Positions 1-7,334 of a DNA stretch of 17,478 nucleotides are shown in pieces. Both the position numbers and the translations under genes were made by a program. Numbering within the stretch: position 1 is the first letter of the stretch; the number at the start of each line of letters is the position of its first letter. Source of the stretch: Spirochaetota bacterium (GTDB lineage Bacteria; Spirochaetota; Spirochaetia; Treponematales; Treponemataceae); assembly GCA_023393015.1 (NCBI GenBank), contig JAEWMY010000036.1:1-17478 (forward strand). The letters run 5' to 3'. Below the pieces are notes generated by a model. That model was not told the origin of the DNA. It saw only the letters and a program-made list of their open reading frames with translations, and did not search any database.

Positions 1-838
1 TGTAGAGCTCCCCGCCCATCGTGAGGAATTTCGGCACGGAAAGGTCGGGACCGCCGGGCACCGCGTACGAGGCATTCTTGTCGCGGAAGCGCGCGTCGGT
101 TTTCCAGTAACGGATCTTCCAGTACGAAGACCCACGAAAAGCCCACGCGTAGATCTCGTCGACAGGGTCGCTCTTGTAGAGCAGTATCGGGACGGCCGCC
201 CCCTCGGCGAGCCACAGTCCGTCGGTCGGCGAGGATGACGTGTCCGCCGCGTCTACGAGAGGCACGGGGTCTGCCGGGTCTGCCGGGTCTGCCGGGTCCG
301 CAGTGTCCGCAGTGTCGGCAGTGTCGGCAGTGTCGGCGGTTTCAGCTGCGTCCGCGGTTTCGGCCGTTTCGGCGAATGACCCCTCGCGGGCCAAAAACGA
401 AAGATAGAGCGATTCGCCGGAAACGAATACCGGCAGCGGCGCGAGGCCGCGCTCGCGCGGGTAGCGGGGCGTGACGATACAACGCCCGTCGATACCCGCG
501 GGATACTCGACGTCGCAGGGCACGTAGCCGGTGTCCTGATACACGAATCCGTAATACGGCTTCAGGACGATTCGCATGCGGCCGTCTTTCGTGAACTCGA
601 CGAAGCGGTCCGCGCCCTCCCATGTCCCGACGAGCGTTCGGCCGGTCATTACCGGAGAGTCTGTCGCGCTGCCGTCCGCGATGCTTACGTCCGCCGTGAC
701 GCCGCCGGACGGGGCGTTAGTCTGCGCCGATGCGCCGGCGAGCGCGACGGTCGCGATAACGAGCGCGACGAGAGGCGCGACAACCGTCGTTCGCGGAAAA
801 ATACTGCTGCGTACGCGGTTCGCGCGTCGTGGTCTCAT
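1..838 (-). CDS. Exported hypothetical protein with Ala-Asp-Thr/Pro repeat, C-terminus beyond window
   Basis: The frame is open from an ATG at 838-836 to the left edge, giving 279 codons with no stop. Residues 1 to about 40 form a signal peptide: an Arg-rich n-region (MRPRRANRVR), a hydrophobic stretch VVAPLVALVIATVALAG and a likely cut after GASA. A globular part follows (LVGTWEGADRFVEFTKDGR...), then a 36-residue low-complexity tripeptide array A-[DE]-[TP] encoded by a 9-bp repeat at 267-374. The conserved-looking end, with WAFRGSSYWKIRYWKTD and VPKFLTMGGELY, resembles a spirochaete hypothetical family, but I cannot name a function. It lies about 60 bp downstream of the protease extension on the same strand. 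No Shine-Dalgarno precedes the ATG; a weak -10-like TACCCT ends 6 nt before it. The coding call is well supported; the function is unknown. Confidence 0.82.
   Translation of the reverse strand, partial: MRPRRANRVRSSIFPRTTVVAPLVALVIATVALAGASAQTNAPSGGVTADVSIADGSATDSPVMTGRTLVGTWEGADRFVEFTKDGRMRIVLKPYYGFVYQDTGYVPCDVEYPAGIDGRCIVTPRYPRERGLAPLPVFVSGESLYLSFLAREGSFAETAETADAAETADTADTADTADTADPADPADPADPVPLVDAADTSSSPTDGLWLAEGAAVPILLYKSDPVDEIYAWAFRGSSYWKIRYWKTDARFRDKNASYAVPGGPDLSVPKFLTMGGELY
267..374. repeat. 9-bp tandem repeat, 12 degenerate units
   Basis: Twelve consecutive 9-nt units. On the plus strand three exact GGGTCTGCC copies (267-293) come first, then GGGTCCGCA, GTGTCCGCA, two GTGTCGGCA, GTGTCGGCG and four more diverged units to 374. 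The period is a multiple of three, so copy-number change alters the length of the A-[DE]-[TP] linker without shifting the frame. The exact copies at one end and diverged copies at the other suggest expansion from the 267 side. Confidence 0.9.
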
Positions 839-844
839 TGTATC

Positions 845-874
845 AGGGTAGCACGACATCCGACCGGTTGACAA
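845..874 (-). promoter_or_regulatory. Weak candidate promoter for the exported hypothetical gene
   Basis: On the minus strand TTGTCA (874-869) is followed after 18 nt by TACCCT (850-845), then 6 nt and the ATG at 838. The -35 fits 5 of 6 consensus bases and the -10 only 3 of 6. If real, transcription would start at or next to the start codon. Its upstream part, CATTGTCAACCGGTC, nearly repeats a sequence in the promoter of the cNBD regulator gene. Confidence 0.3.
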
Positions 875-900
875 TGATCGGCGCGTGATTCTCGGATCCG

Positions 901-1179
901 TCAACGCACCATCAGATAGAGCTCGACGCCGGAGCCGGGGGGCGGAAGGTTCACCGTCACGACAAGGTCGCCTGAGACGTAGAGCCAGTCCTCGCAGGAC
1001 TGAAGGTCGACGGAGTACGGACGGAGCGGATAGTTCTCGAACACCCACACGAAGGGGCCTTTCAGGGCGTACGGCAGCGAGGGGTTCGAATCGTGCTTGA
1101 CCCAGTTCGGCGTTGTCCAGATGTCGAAGCCCGCGACGTCGTAGTCGTGGATAATACCCCCGACTTCGACCGTCGATTA
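901..1179 (-). pseudogene. Stop-separated C-terminal part of the M30-like protease
   Basis: After the TAA at 1179-1177 the same frame stays open for 91 codons and ends at TGA 903-901. The translation looks like real protein: STVEVGG, HDYDVAGFDIWTTPNW, LKGPFVWVFENYPLRPY and a final strand-like GVELYLMVR. It keeps the GC-rich third-position codon use of the genes around it. There is no start codon with an SD near its beginning, so it is unlikely to be a separate gene. The simplest reading is that it is the original C-terminus of the metalloprotease, separated by one nonsense substitution or by a base-call error. Programmed readthrough is possible, but nothing in the local sequence supports it. 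Confidence 0.7.
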
Positions 1180-3114
1180 CGGGCTTTCGTTCGAGAAGGA
1201 GACGAGGCCGGCCGGCCGGCTTGCCCCGCTGAAGACGTAGGCCTCGCCGTATCTCCTGACGGCCTCGCGGAAATTCGCGAGATCGCCCGAGTTCGCCGGC
1301 CGTGAGAAGGACGTCCCGTTTTCGGTATTGAGTTCGTACAGTGCCGTCGCTATCGCGTGAGTCCCGGTCGAGTCGCCGTTCATCAAGCGCGAAACGAGTT
1401 CGACGCCTCCCCAATCCCGCGCGAGATAGGCGCCGAAGGCGTAGGCGCTCCCGTAGGAGGCGTAGAGAGCGTCGTCCGAATACTCCCAATCCGTGAGGCC
1501 GACCAGGGAGAAGTACCCGGTGTTGGCGAGGAAGTAGGGAATGCGCGAGTTCCGCGGGTACGTTGAAGTCGCTTCGGCCGCGTTGTCGTGCGTCATCAGG
1601 GGAAACACGAGATCCTCCGCGAGCATCGAAAGCATCTCGTTGTACCAGGTCGGTACCGTGAGGTTCTTGCCGCCCGCCGCTACCGGCAAGGCGAATCGGC
1701 TGTAGTGGATCATATGCTGATACTCATGGATGATCGTCGTCCTGGCGTAGTCCGCGTACGCGTCGGCGAAGTACGCGTCGAAGTACAGCAGTTCGGCCTC
1801 GTTGGAGCGGATTGTTCCGAAGGTCCCGTCGCCGTACAGGTCCTTACCCCAAAAGTAGCCGAGTACGCCCGAGGACTGCGCGGGAACGTAGTCGAATTCG
1901 ATATCATACACGAGGAGTGTGACGCGGGCGTCCCCGTCGATCCCGCCGTCGCCGCCGGGATCTCCCCCGCGCTCATAGCCGAAGAGTGCGTTCATCCGCG
2001 GTTTTATCTCCTCGAAGGATTCGGCGAGACCCTGTATCTGCGCGTTGGAGAGCCTGTTGTCGACGGAGGAGGAGCTGGACGCCAGGTAGTTCGCGTCCGC
2101 AACCCAGACGTCGCACGACGCTCCCTGCGCGCGAAGGGTAGCGCCGATTCGCACGAAAGCTCCGGACTTGTTTTCGACCCAAAAGGATCGTGTCCCGCCG
2201 ATGGCGGCGCGCGACGACGCGCGGGAGCCGTCGTCGTTCGCGGTCGCGTTCGCGGTCGCGTTCGCGGTCGCGGCCGCGGTCGCGGTCGCGGTCGCGGAAC
2301 GCGCGATCGCGCGAGCGTCATCGGGAGGGGAGGAAGCCGAAAACCGTCGGGCGCGCTCGTGTTCGCGCCGCAGGACGCCCCCGGCGCGCGGGGCTGCGGA
2401 CCGCCCGGAACGGGCGGGCGTCTCGGCAGTCGACGGAGTCTCGTTCGCGACGCGGAACGGAATGCCGTTTCGGGAATAATTCGCGACCGATCCGGTCGCG
2501 AGGGCGTGCACGGTGCCGCCGGACAGGTTTTCCTTGACGAGGTACACCGAGTGACCGGCGAGGCCCTCGAGGGTAACGTCGACTACGTAGCTTCCGTCCA
2601 CGGGCGCGAGCCTGATTACCGGGGTCGCGTACGGCGCGCCGTCTCCCGGCGGCGCGAAGAGTACGCGCGGATTCACCGAGAGTTCCGCGCCGGCGGCCGA
2701 ACAGGACGAAAGGAAGAGCAACGCGACAAGGAACAAGGCGTTGCCGAGGACGAGGATTCTCGCCGAGCGGGCGCGTGACGCGCGAGGATACTCGTTTCCG
2801 TCGCACGAGCGGAAAAGGACCCAGGAAATATCGAGGGCCGCGAGCAGGACCGCCAGCATGCCGCGAGACAGCATGAGGGGCGTGACGCGCCGGACGTGCA
2901 GGGCGAAGGCCCCCGCGAAGAGTGCCGCGGCCACGACGTACATGACGACGCTCAGGTTTCGCGAAAGCCTCCGCGCGTCGATCGGGGCGCGCCTTTCCTC
3001 CGGCACGAACGTGAGCCCGCAAAGAAGCCGCCAGCCGGCGAACCGAAACTGCAGGACCACCGCGGAGGCGAAGGCGCACGCGCCGCAAGCGAGGCACGAG
3101 ATCAGCAATACCAC
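1177..3114 (-). CDS. Membrane-anchored HExxH metalloprotease, M30/hyicolysin-like, probably truncated
   Basis: 645 codons from GTG 3114 (SD-like AGGAAGG about 5 nt upstream) to TAA 1177, 37 bp after the acyl-CoA synthetase gene. Residues 1-105 hold three membrane segments in a DUF3784-like layout. Residues 119-138 form a fourth hydrophobic segment ending in a lipobox (LSSC, Cys138). Positive loops near residues 40-53 and 110-119 place the rest outside the cytoplasm. Residues 273-292 are an Ala/Thr/Asn dipeptide array. The catalytic region holds HEYQH (463-467) in TTIIHEYQHMIHYSRF, with a following NEMLSMLAED (492-501), as in zinc metallopeptidases of family M30. The frame continues in phase past the stop to 901, so this product probably lacks about 91 C-terminal residues. 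The peptidase class is fairly sure, the M30 family likely, the substrate unknown. Confidence 0.75.
   Translation of the reverse strand: MVLLISCLACGACAFASAVVLQFRFAGWRLLCGLTFVPEERRAPIDARRLSRNLSVVMYVVAAALFAGAFALHVRRVTPLMLSRGMLAVLLAALDISWVLFRSCDGNEYPRASRARSARILVLGNALFLVALLFLSSCSAAGAELSVNPRVLFAPPGDGAPYATPVIRLAPVDGSYVVDVTLEGLAGHSVYLVKENLSGGTVHALATGSVANYSRNGIPFRVANETPSTAETPARSGRSAAPRAGGVLRREHERARRFSASSPPDDARAIARSATATATAAATANATANATANDDGSRASSRAAIGGTRSFWVENKSGAFVRIGATLRAQGASCDVWVADANYLASSSSSVDNRLSNAQIQGLAESFEEIKPRMNALFGYERGGDPGGDGGIDGDARVTLLVYDIEFDYVPAQSSGVLGYFWGKDLYGDGTFGTIRSNEAELLYFDAYFADAYADYARTTIIHEYQHMIHYSRFALPVAAGGKNLTVPTWYNEMLSMLAEDLVFPLMTHDNAAEATSTYPRNSRIPYFLANTGYFSLVGLTDWEYSDDALYASYGSAYAFGAYLARDWGGVELVSRLMNGDSTGTHAIATALYELNTENGTSFSRPANSGDLANFREAVRRYGEAYVFSGASRPAGLVSFSNESP
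2237..2296. repeat. 6-bp tandem repeat, 10 units
   Basis: Ten hexamer units of type [GT]TCGCG, with one GCCGCG variant, fill 2237-2296. On the minus strand they encode the alternating Ala-Thr / Ala-Asn / Ala-Ala stretch at residues 273-292 of the protease, between the N-terminal accessory region and the catalytic domain. The array is in frame, so slippage would lengthen or shorten the linker by two residues per unit. Confidence 0.88.
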
Positions 3115-3151
3115 GAAACCCTTCCTTCCGACCGAAACGGAACCGACAACG

Positions 3152-5116
3152 TCAATCCCGGAACAGATCCGCGATCTCGGCGGAGTAGACTTCGTTTACG
3201 CGATGACGCATGATCTCCTGCTTGCCGGAAAGCTCCTTGCCGACCTGGAAGGACTCTCGAAGCAGCGTGAACCGGAATATGAACTCGAAGGGACGGAATC
3301 CGTGCTGGTGATTTACGCGCTCGTCGATTCCGGTACGGAAAAGCTGCAGGATCTCGGGATGGTCGAGTAGAGCGTCCCAGTCGTCCCGCGGTATGTCGTT
3401 CTCCTCGGCGTAGGCGAGAACCGCGTCCCTGGAAGGAACGATGAGGCACGCGAGGTATTTCTTGTCCTGACCGAGCACGACGACCGACTCGACATACTCG
3501 AACGACTTGATCGCGCTCTCGATGGGGGCGGGTTCGATATTCTCCCCACCGAGAAGGACTATCGTGTCCTTCGCGCGGCCGGTTATCTTGATCTCGCCGT
3601 CGATCGAGAGGACGCCGAGGTCGCCGGTGTTGAACCACCCGTCCGCGTCGATGGCCTTGCGCGTCAGGTCGTCGCGCTTGTAATAACCGCGCATCACCTG
3701 GCCGCCGCGCACGCATATGACGCCGATCTTGCCGCGCGGCAGGGCGGGCGGCACGCGCCACACCCCGTCGACGGCCCCGTCCACGGCGAGGGCGAGCTCT
3801 TCGGTGTCGACGATTCTGCACTCGGTGTCGGTCAATATGCGGCCGACGCATCCGGGACGCGGCTTCCATTGATCCCGAAGGGAAAGAAGCGGCGCGGTCT
3901 CTGTTATGCCGTAGCCTTCGATCATCTTGATCCCGGCCGCGCGGTAGAAGGCGTCGACGTCCGGTTGCAGGGCGCCGCCGCCGGAGATGCACGCGCGGAT
4001 CCGGCCGCCCAGCTTCGCGCGCACCTTGCTGAACACGAGGAGGTCGCCGAGGGCGCGCGGGACGGACAGGAGGAGCCAGGGAACGAGGCCGATTATCGAA
4101 TCGAGCAAGCGACTGCGCCACTTGAAGCGGGCGACGCGGCCGAATACGAGGTCTCCCGCGCGGCAATGCGCCTTTCCGACGTTGAGGAAAAACATGAACA
4201 GGGCCTTCTTCGCGCCGCCTTCCTTCTTGATCGTCCGGAATATCCCCGCGGCGAGCGCTTCCCACAGGCGCGGGACGCCGGGAATAACCTGCGGGCGCAT
4301 CGCCGCTATGTCGGGAAGCATGACGGCGGCGACGGGCTTCGAATATACCATGGCGCTCGATCGCTCGAGGATGATGTACTGCATGAGCCGCTCGAAACTA
4401 TGCCACACCGGAAGGACGGTGAGCCACACGTCGCCCGGCTCTCCGTAGAATACGGCGGGAGTGCGTTCGAGCTGCCAGACGTAGTTCGACTGCGTCAGTA
4501 CCACGCCCTTCGGCTCGCCCGTCGTCCCCGACGTGAAGATGATCGTCGCGACGTCGTCGAGCGTACCTCGATCGATTTCGGCCTCTATCGCCGAGGCGTC
4601 GCCGCGGCGCTCCGCGCGACCCCGTTCGAGCAGGGAAGAGAAGGACAGGAGCTCGAGGCCTTTCGACGACGCGGCCGCGCGCTCCTCGTCGCCGGGCTCG
4701 TTGAACATGCACGCGGTTTTCAGGTCGGGAAGCGAGTCGCGCGAGGAGAGTATCTTGGCGAGCTGGGCCTTCGTCTCCACGAAGACGAGCTCGCACGAGG
4801 TCGTCGAGAGGATGAAGGCGATCTCGCGCTCCATCGAGTCGCATCCGCGGGGAACGTCCGCCGCGCCGAGCGCTTGGCAGGCGAGGTCCGTCACGAGCCA
4901 CTCGCGGCGATTGTCGGATATGAGGCCGACGTGCCCGCCGCGGCGCACGCCGATCGACCGGAGGGCCGCGGCGAAATCAAGGACGTCCCCGTACAGTTCG
5001 CGGTAGGTGCGGCGCGCGTACGTGCCGTCGCCCTGGCGCCAGGCCTGCGCCAGCGTGTCGGGATGGGACTCTACCCTCGCCCTGAACAGTTGCGGTACGG
5101 TCGTAATCGGTTTCAT
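3152..5116 (-). CDS. AMP-dependent synthetase, long-chain acyl-CoA synthetase-like
   Basis: 654 codons. I chose ATG 5116 over upstream in-frame starts because GGAGGA lies about 5 nt before it and the protein then begins at the first family-like residues (MKPITTVPQLF). It belongs to the adenylate-forming (ANL) superfamily, which activates a carboxylic acid with ATP and then forms the CoA thioester. Visible motifs: phosphate-binding TSGTTGEPKG (195-204), WHSFER (238-243), GYGITE (401-406), GWFNTGDLG (493-501) and hinge ITGRAKDTIV (511-520). The C-terminal lysine region is SGKQEIMR (630-637). Length and motif spacing fit long-chain acyl-CoA synthetases used for lipid assembly. It is the first gene of the leftward unit and diverges from recO. 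Chain-length preference cannot be read from the sequence. Confidence 0.9.
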   Translation of the reverse strand: MKPITTVPQLFRARVESHPDTLAQAWRQGDGTYARRTYRELYGDVLDFAAALRSIGVRRGGHVGLISDNRREWLVTDLACQALGAADVPRGCDSMEREIAFILSTTSCELVFVETKAQLAKILSSRDSLPDLKTACMFNEPGDEERAAASSKGLELLSFSSLLERGRAERRGDASAIEAEIDRGTLDDVATIIFTSGTTGEPKGVVLTQSNYVWQLERTPAVFYGEPGDVWLTVLPVWHSFERLMQYIILERSSAMVYSKPVAAVMLPDIAAMRPQVIPGVPRLWEALAAGIFRTIKKEGGAKKALFMFFLNVGKAHCRAGDLVFGRVARFKWRSRLLDSIIGLVPWLLLSVPRALGDLLVFSKVRAKLGGRIRACISGGGALQPDVDAFYRAAGIKMIEGYGITETAPLLSLRDQWKPRPGCVGRILTDTECRIVDTEELALAVDGAVDGVWRVPPALPRGKIGVICVRGGQVMRGYYKRDDLTRKAIDADGWFNTGDLGVLSIDGEIKITGRAKDTIVLLGGENIEPAPIESAIKSFEYVESVVVLGQDKKYLACLIVPSRDAVLAYAEENDIPRDDWDALLDHPEILQLFRTGIDERVNHQHGFRPFEFIFRFTLLRESFQVGKELSGKQEIMRHRVNEVYSAEIADLFRD

Positions 5117-5132
5117 GAAGTCCTCCGTCCTA

Positions 5133-5163
5133 TACATAACTACGGTTATCCGCGCGCTGTCAA
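5133..5163 (-). promoter_or_regulatory. Candidate promoter of the acyl-CoA synthetase gene
   Basis: A perfect -35 TTGACA reads leftward at 5163-5158. A weak -10 (TATGTA, 5138-5133) follows after 19 nt, with the SD just downstream. The -35 lies back to back with the rightward TTGACA of recO (TGTCAA, 6 nt, TTGACA), forming a compact divergent promoter. The -10 assignment is uncertain. Confidence 0.45.
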
Positions 5164-5169
5164 GGATTA

Positions 5170-5198
5170 TTGACAACGGCGGCCCCATCGCCCATTAT
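5170..5198 (+). promoter_or_regulatory. Promoter of the recO operon
   Basis: TTGACA at 5170-5175, a 17-nt spacer and CATTAT (4 of 6 consensus) at 5193-5198. The ATG of recO begins 7 bases after the end of the -10 and has no SD, so the expected start of transcription falls on or beside the start codon. Confidence 0.6.
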
Positions 5199-5204
5199 GT
5201 GCCA

Positions 5205-5960
5205 ATGTCCCAACGATCATGGACAACCGAGGCGCTCGTTCTCTCGCTTTCCGGTTTCGGCGAGGGACACCGCGAGGCCGCCCTCCTGACTCCCTCCCAC
5301 GGGATTGTCCGCGCCGCGGTTTTCGGCGGCGCGAAAAGCAAGCTCAAGTCGCTCGTCTCCCCTTGGCATACCGGCACGGCCTGGCTCTACAGCGATCCGG
5401 TCAGGAAAAGCGTCAAGATAACGGACTTCGACGTCGTCTCCTTCCGCCAGGGCCTGCGCGAAAACCTCGTGCGCTCCTGGTGCGCGTCCCTGTGCACGGA
5501 AGTCGTCACGCGCGCGCAGGGAACCGCTGACTGGCGGCTCGTGAACGGTTTTCTCGACGGCATCGCCGTGTCCGACGAGGACGCGTGCCGACTCGCCCTC
5601 CTCCGGTATCTGTGGCGAACGCTCGCCGAGGCGGGAGTATCGCCCGATTTGTCCCAATGTTCCAGATGCGGGCGTCCGCTCGGTGGCGCAAACGGCGAAA
5701 ATGAGGTATCCTGTTACCTGCCTTACGAGGAGTCGCTCGCGTGCGACGCGTGTTCGCGCGAGGACGAGCGCGCCTTCTCGCTTTCCGGCGCCGCGCTCCG
5801 CTACCTCGAATCGGTCCTGTCGCTCAAACCCTCGGAATCGCGCGCGCTCGCGCCCGACTCGGGGACGCGCGCGGAACTGCGGGATTTCCTCTTCTTCCTG
5901 CTCGCGAGAATGGTGGACGGACGACTGAAAACGATCGAATCCGGGGACGGAATACTCTAG
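5205..5960 (+). CDS. recO: DNA repair protein RecO
   Basis: 251 residues. RecO works in RecF-pathway recombinational repair: it binds single-stranded DNA and SSB and, with RecR, helps load RecA. The N-terminal OB-fold region is recognisable (TTEALVLSLSGFGEGHREAALLTPSHG, here split at residues 7-33), followed by AAVFGGAKSKLKSLV. Four cysteines, CSRC (152-155) and CDAC (180-183), form the zinc site found in many RecO proteins. Length is normal. ATG 5205 is chosen because the family N-terminus begins there, and an open upstream extension would run through the divergent promoter. No SD is present. It starts the plus-strand operon; the next gene begins 27 bp after its stop. A second recombination protein, RecJ, lies two genes downstream. 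Confidence 0.92.
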   Translation: MSQRSWTTEALVLSLSGFGEGHREAALLTPSHGIVRAAVFGGAKSKLKSLVSPWHTGTAWLYSDPVRKSVKITDFDVVSFRQGLRENLVRSWCASLCTEVVTRAQGTADWRLVNGFLDGIAVSDEDACRLALLRYLWRTLAEAGVSPDLSQCSRCGRPLGGANGENEVSCYLPYEESLACDACSREDERAFSLSGAALRYLESVLSLKPSESRALAPDSGTRAELRDFLFFLLARMVDGRLKTIESGDGIL

Positions 5961-5987
5961 GATCCCCGATACCTCAAGGAGACGACC

Positions 5988-7334
5988 ATGCGCGCGGTAG
6001 ACATCGTCATGAAAAAACGGGGCGGCCCGGACAAACCCGCCGGAGAGGAGCTCTCCCGCGAGGAGATCGAATTCCTCGTAGGCGGCTACGTGCGGGGCGA
6101 GATTCCCGACTACCAGGTCTCCGCCTGGCTCATGTCGGTGTTCTTCAACGGGATGAGCTTCGCCGAAACGGGAATACTCACCGACGTCATGCTGAAATCT
6201 GGAAGCGTCATCGACCTTTCCGGCATCGCCGGACCCTTCGTCGACAAACACTCGACGGGAGGCGTCGGCGACAAGATATCCCTTCCCCTGGCCCCGATCG
6301 TCGCCGCGACGGGAGCGCGCGTGCCGATGATGAGCGGCCGCGCCCTCGGGCATACCGGCGGTACGCTCGACAAACTCGAGTCGATCACCGGATACCGCAC
6401 CGCCCTCGCCGTCGGCGAGTTCCGCGACATCATCGCCGAATGCGGTTTCGCCATGACGGGGCAGACGAAGGAGATCGTCCCCGCCGACCGTCTCCTCTAC
6501 GCCCTCCGCGACGTGACGGGCACGGTCGAGTCGGTTCCCCTCATCACGGCGAGCATCCTCTCGAAGAAGGTCGCGGAAGGAGCGGACTCGCTCGTTTTCG
6601 ACGTCAAGTGCGGTTCGGGCGCCTTCATGAAAACGCGCGAGGACGCGGAACGGCTCGCGCGGAGTCTCGCGGGTACCGGAAAGGCGATGGGAAAGAAGGT
6701 CGTCGCGCTCATCACGCGCATGGACGAGCCGCTCGGCGACACGGTCGGTAATTTCCTCGAGATCGAGGAATCGATGGACGTGCTCGAGGGCTCGGGTCCC
6801 CGGGACGTGACGGAACTTACGATGGCGTTCGGCGCGTGGATGGCCGTACTCGCCGGCAAGGCGCGCGACGTCGACGGGGGCAGAAAGCTCTGCGAGTCGG
6901 CCGTTTCCTCGGGACGCGCGATGGAGCTCTTCCTGAAAAACGTGGAGCTCCAGGGCGGAGACGTCAAAAAACTCCTCGCCGACCGCGGAAAGAGACGGAG
7001 TCCGCACCGCGCCGAATTCCGGGCGTCCCGCGACGGCGTTATCTCCTCTGTCGACGCCTTCAAGGTAGGCATCGCCGGAGTCTATCTCGGCGTGGGCCGG
7101 AACCGGACCGACGAAGGCGTGTGCCCGGAGGCCGGGATGATTCTCGCGAAACACCCGGGCGATACCGTGAAAAAGGGCGATATTATCATGGAAGTATTCG
7201 GGAAAGACGACGCCTCGCTCGGGAGCGCGCTTGACCTCCTCGGTCAGGCGACGACTATCTCGGACGGGAACGCGACTGACGGTCCGCGCGCGAATCCCGA
7301 GAACATCATCCTGAAGGAAATCACCGCGTTATGA
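5988..7334 (+). CDS. deoA: Pyrimidine-nucleoside / thymidine phosphorylase
   Basis: 448 residues from ATG 5988, with AGGAG 7 nt upstream. This family cleaves thymidine, deoxyuridine or uridine with phosphate to give the base and (deoxy)ribose-1-phosphate, in cytoplasmic pyrimidine salvage. The phosphate-binding loop KHSTGGVGDK is at 87-96 and the family signature SGRALGHTGGTLDKLE at 116-131. R174, S189 and K193 have the spacing of the substrate-binding R/S/K triad of the Escherichia coli enzyme. The C-terminal domain ends with GDTVKKGDIIMEV, typical of the family. Its stop overlaps the recJ start in ATGA, implying translational coupling. Whether it is strictly thymidine-specific (DeoA) or broader (Pdp) cannot be decided from the motifs alone, so the symbol is provisional. 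Confidence 0.93.
   Translation: MRAVDIVMKKRGGPDKPAGEELSREEIEFLVGGYVRGEIPDYQVSAWLMSVFFNGMSFAETGILTDVMLKSGSVIDLSGIAGPFVDKHSTGGVGDKISLPLAPIVAATGARVPMMSGRALGHTGGTLDKLESITGYRTALAVGEFRDIIAECGFAMTGQTKEIVPADRLLYALRDVTGTVESVPLITASILSKKVAEGADSLVFDVKCGSGAFMKTREDAERLARSLAGTGKAMGKKVVALITRMDEPLGDTVGNFLEIEESMDVLEGSGPRDVTELTMAFGAWMAVLAGKARDVDGGRKLCESAVSSGRAMELFLKNVELQGGDVKKLLADRGKRRSPHRAEFRASRDGVISSVDAFKVGIAGVYLGVGRNRTDEGVCPEAGMILAKHPGDTVKKGDIIMEVFGKDDASLGSALDLLGQATTISDGNATDGPRANPENIILKEITAL

Noticed and set aside
868..900. TTGACA at 868-873 as a plus-strand promoter
   Set aside because: No -10-like sequence lies 16-19 nt downstream and no plus-strand gene follows.
1177..1179. TAA as a recoded codon (selenocysteine or pyrrolysine)
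   Set aside because: Those systems use TGA and TAG. No special element is seen, and TAA also ends other genes in the window, including the M23 and TPR genes.
2237..2296. Possible CRISPR-like array
   Set aside because: The 6-bp units are contiguous with no spacers and encode an in-frame dipeptide linker.
5217..7154. 645-codon minus-strand open frame opposite recO and the phosphorylase gene
   Set aside because: It is a mirror of two well-recognised coding frames with Arg/Glu-rich low-information sequence and no start signals.
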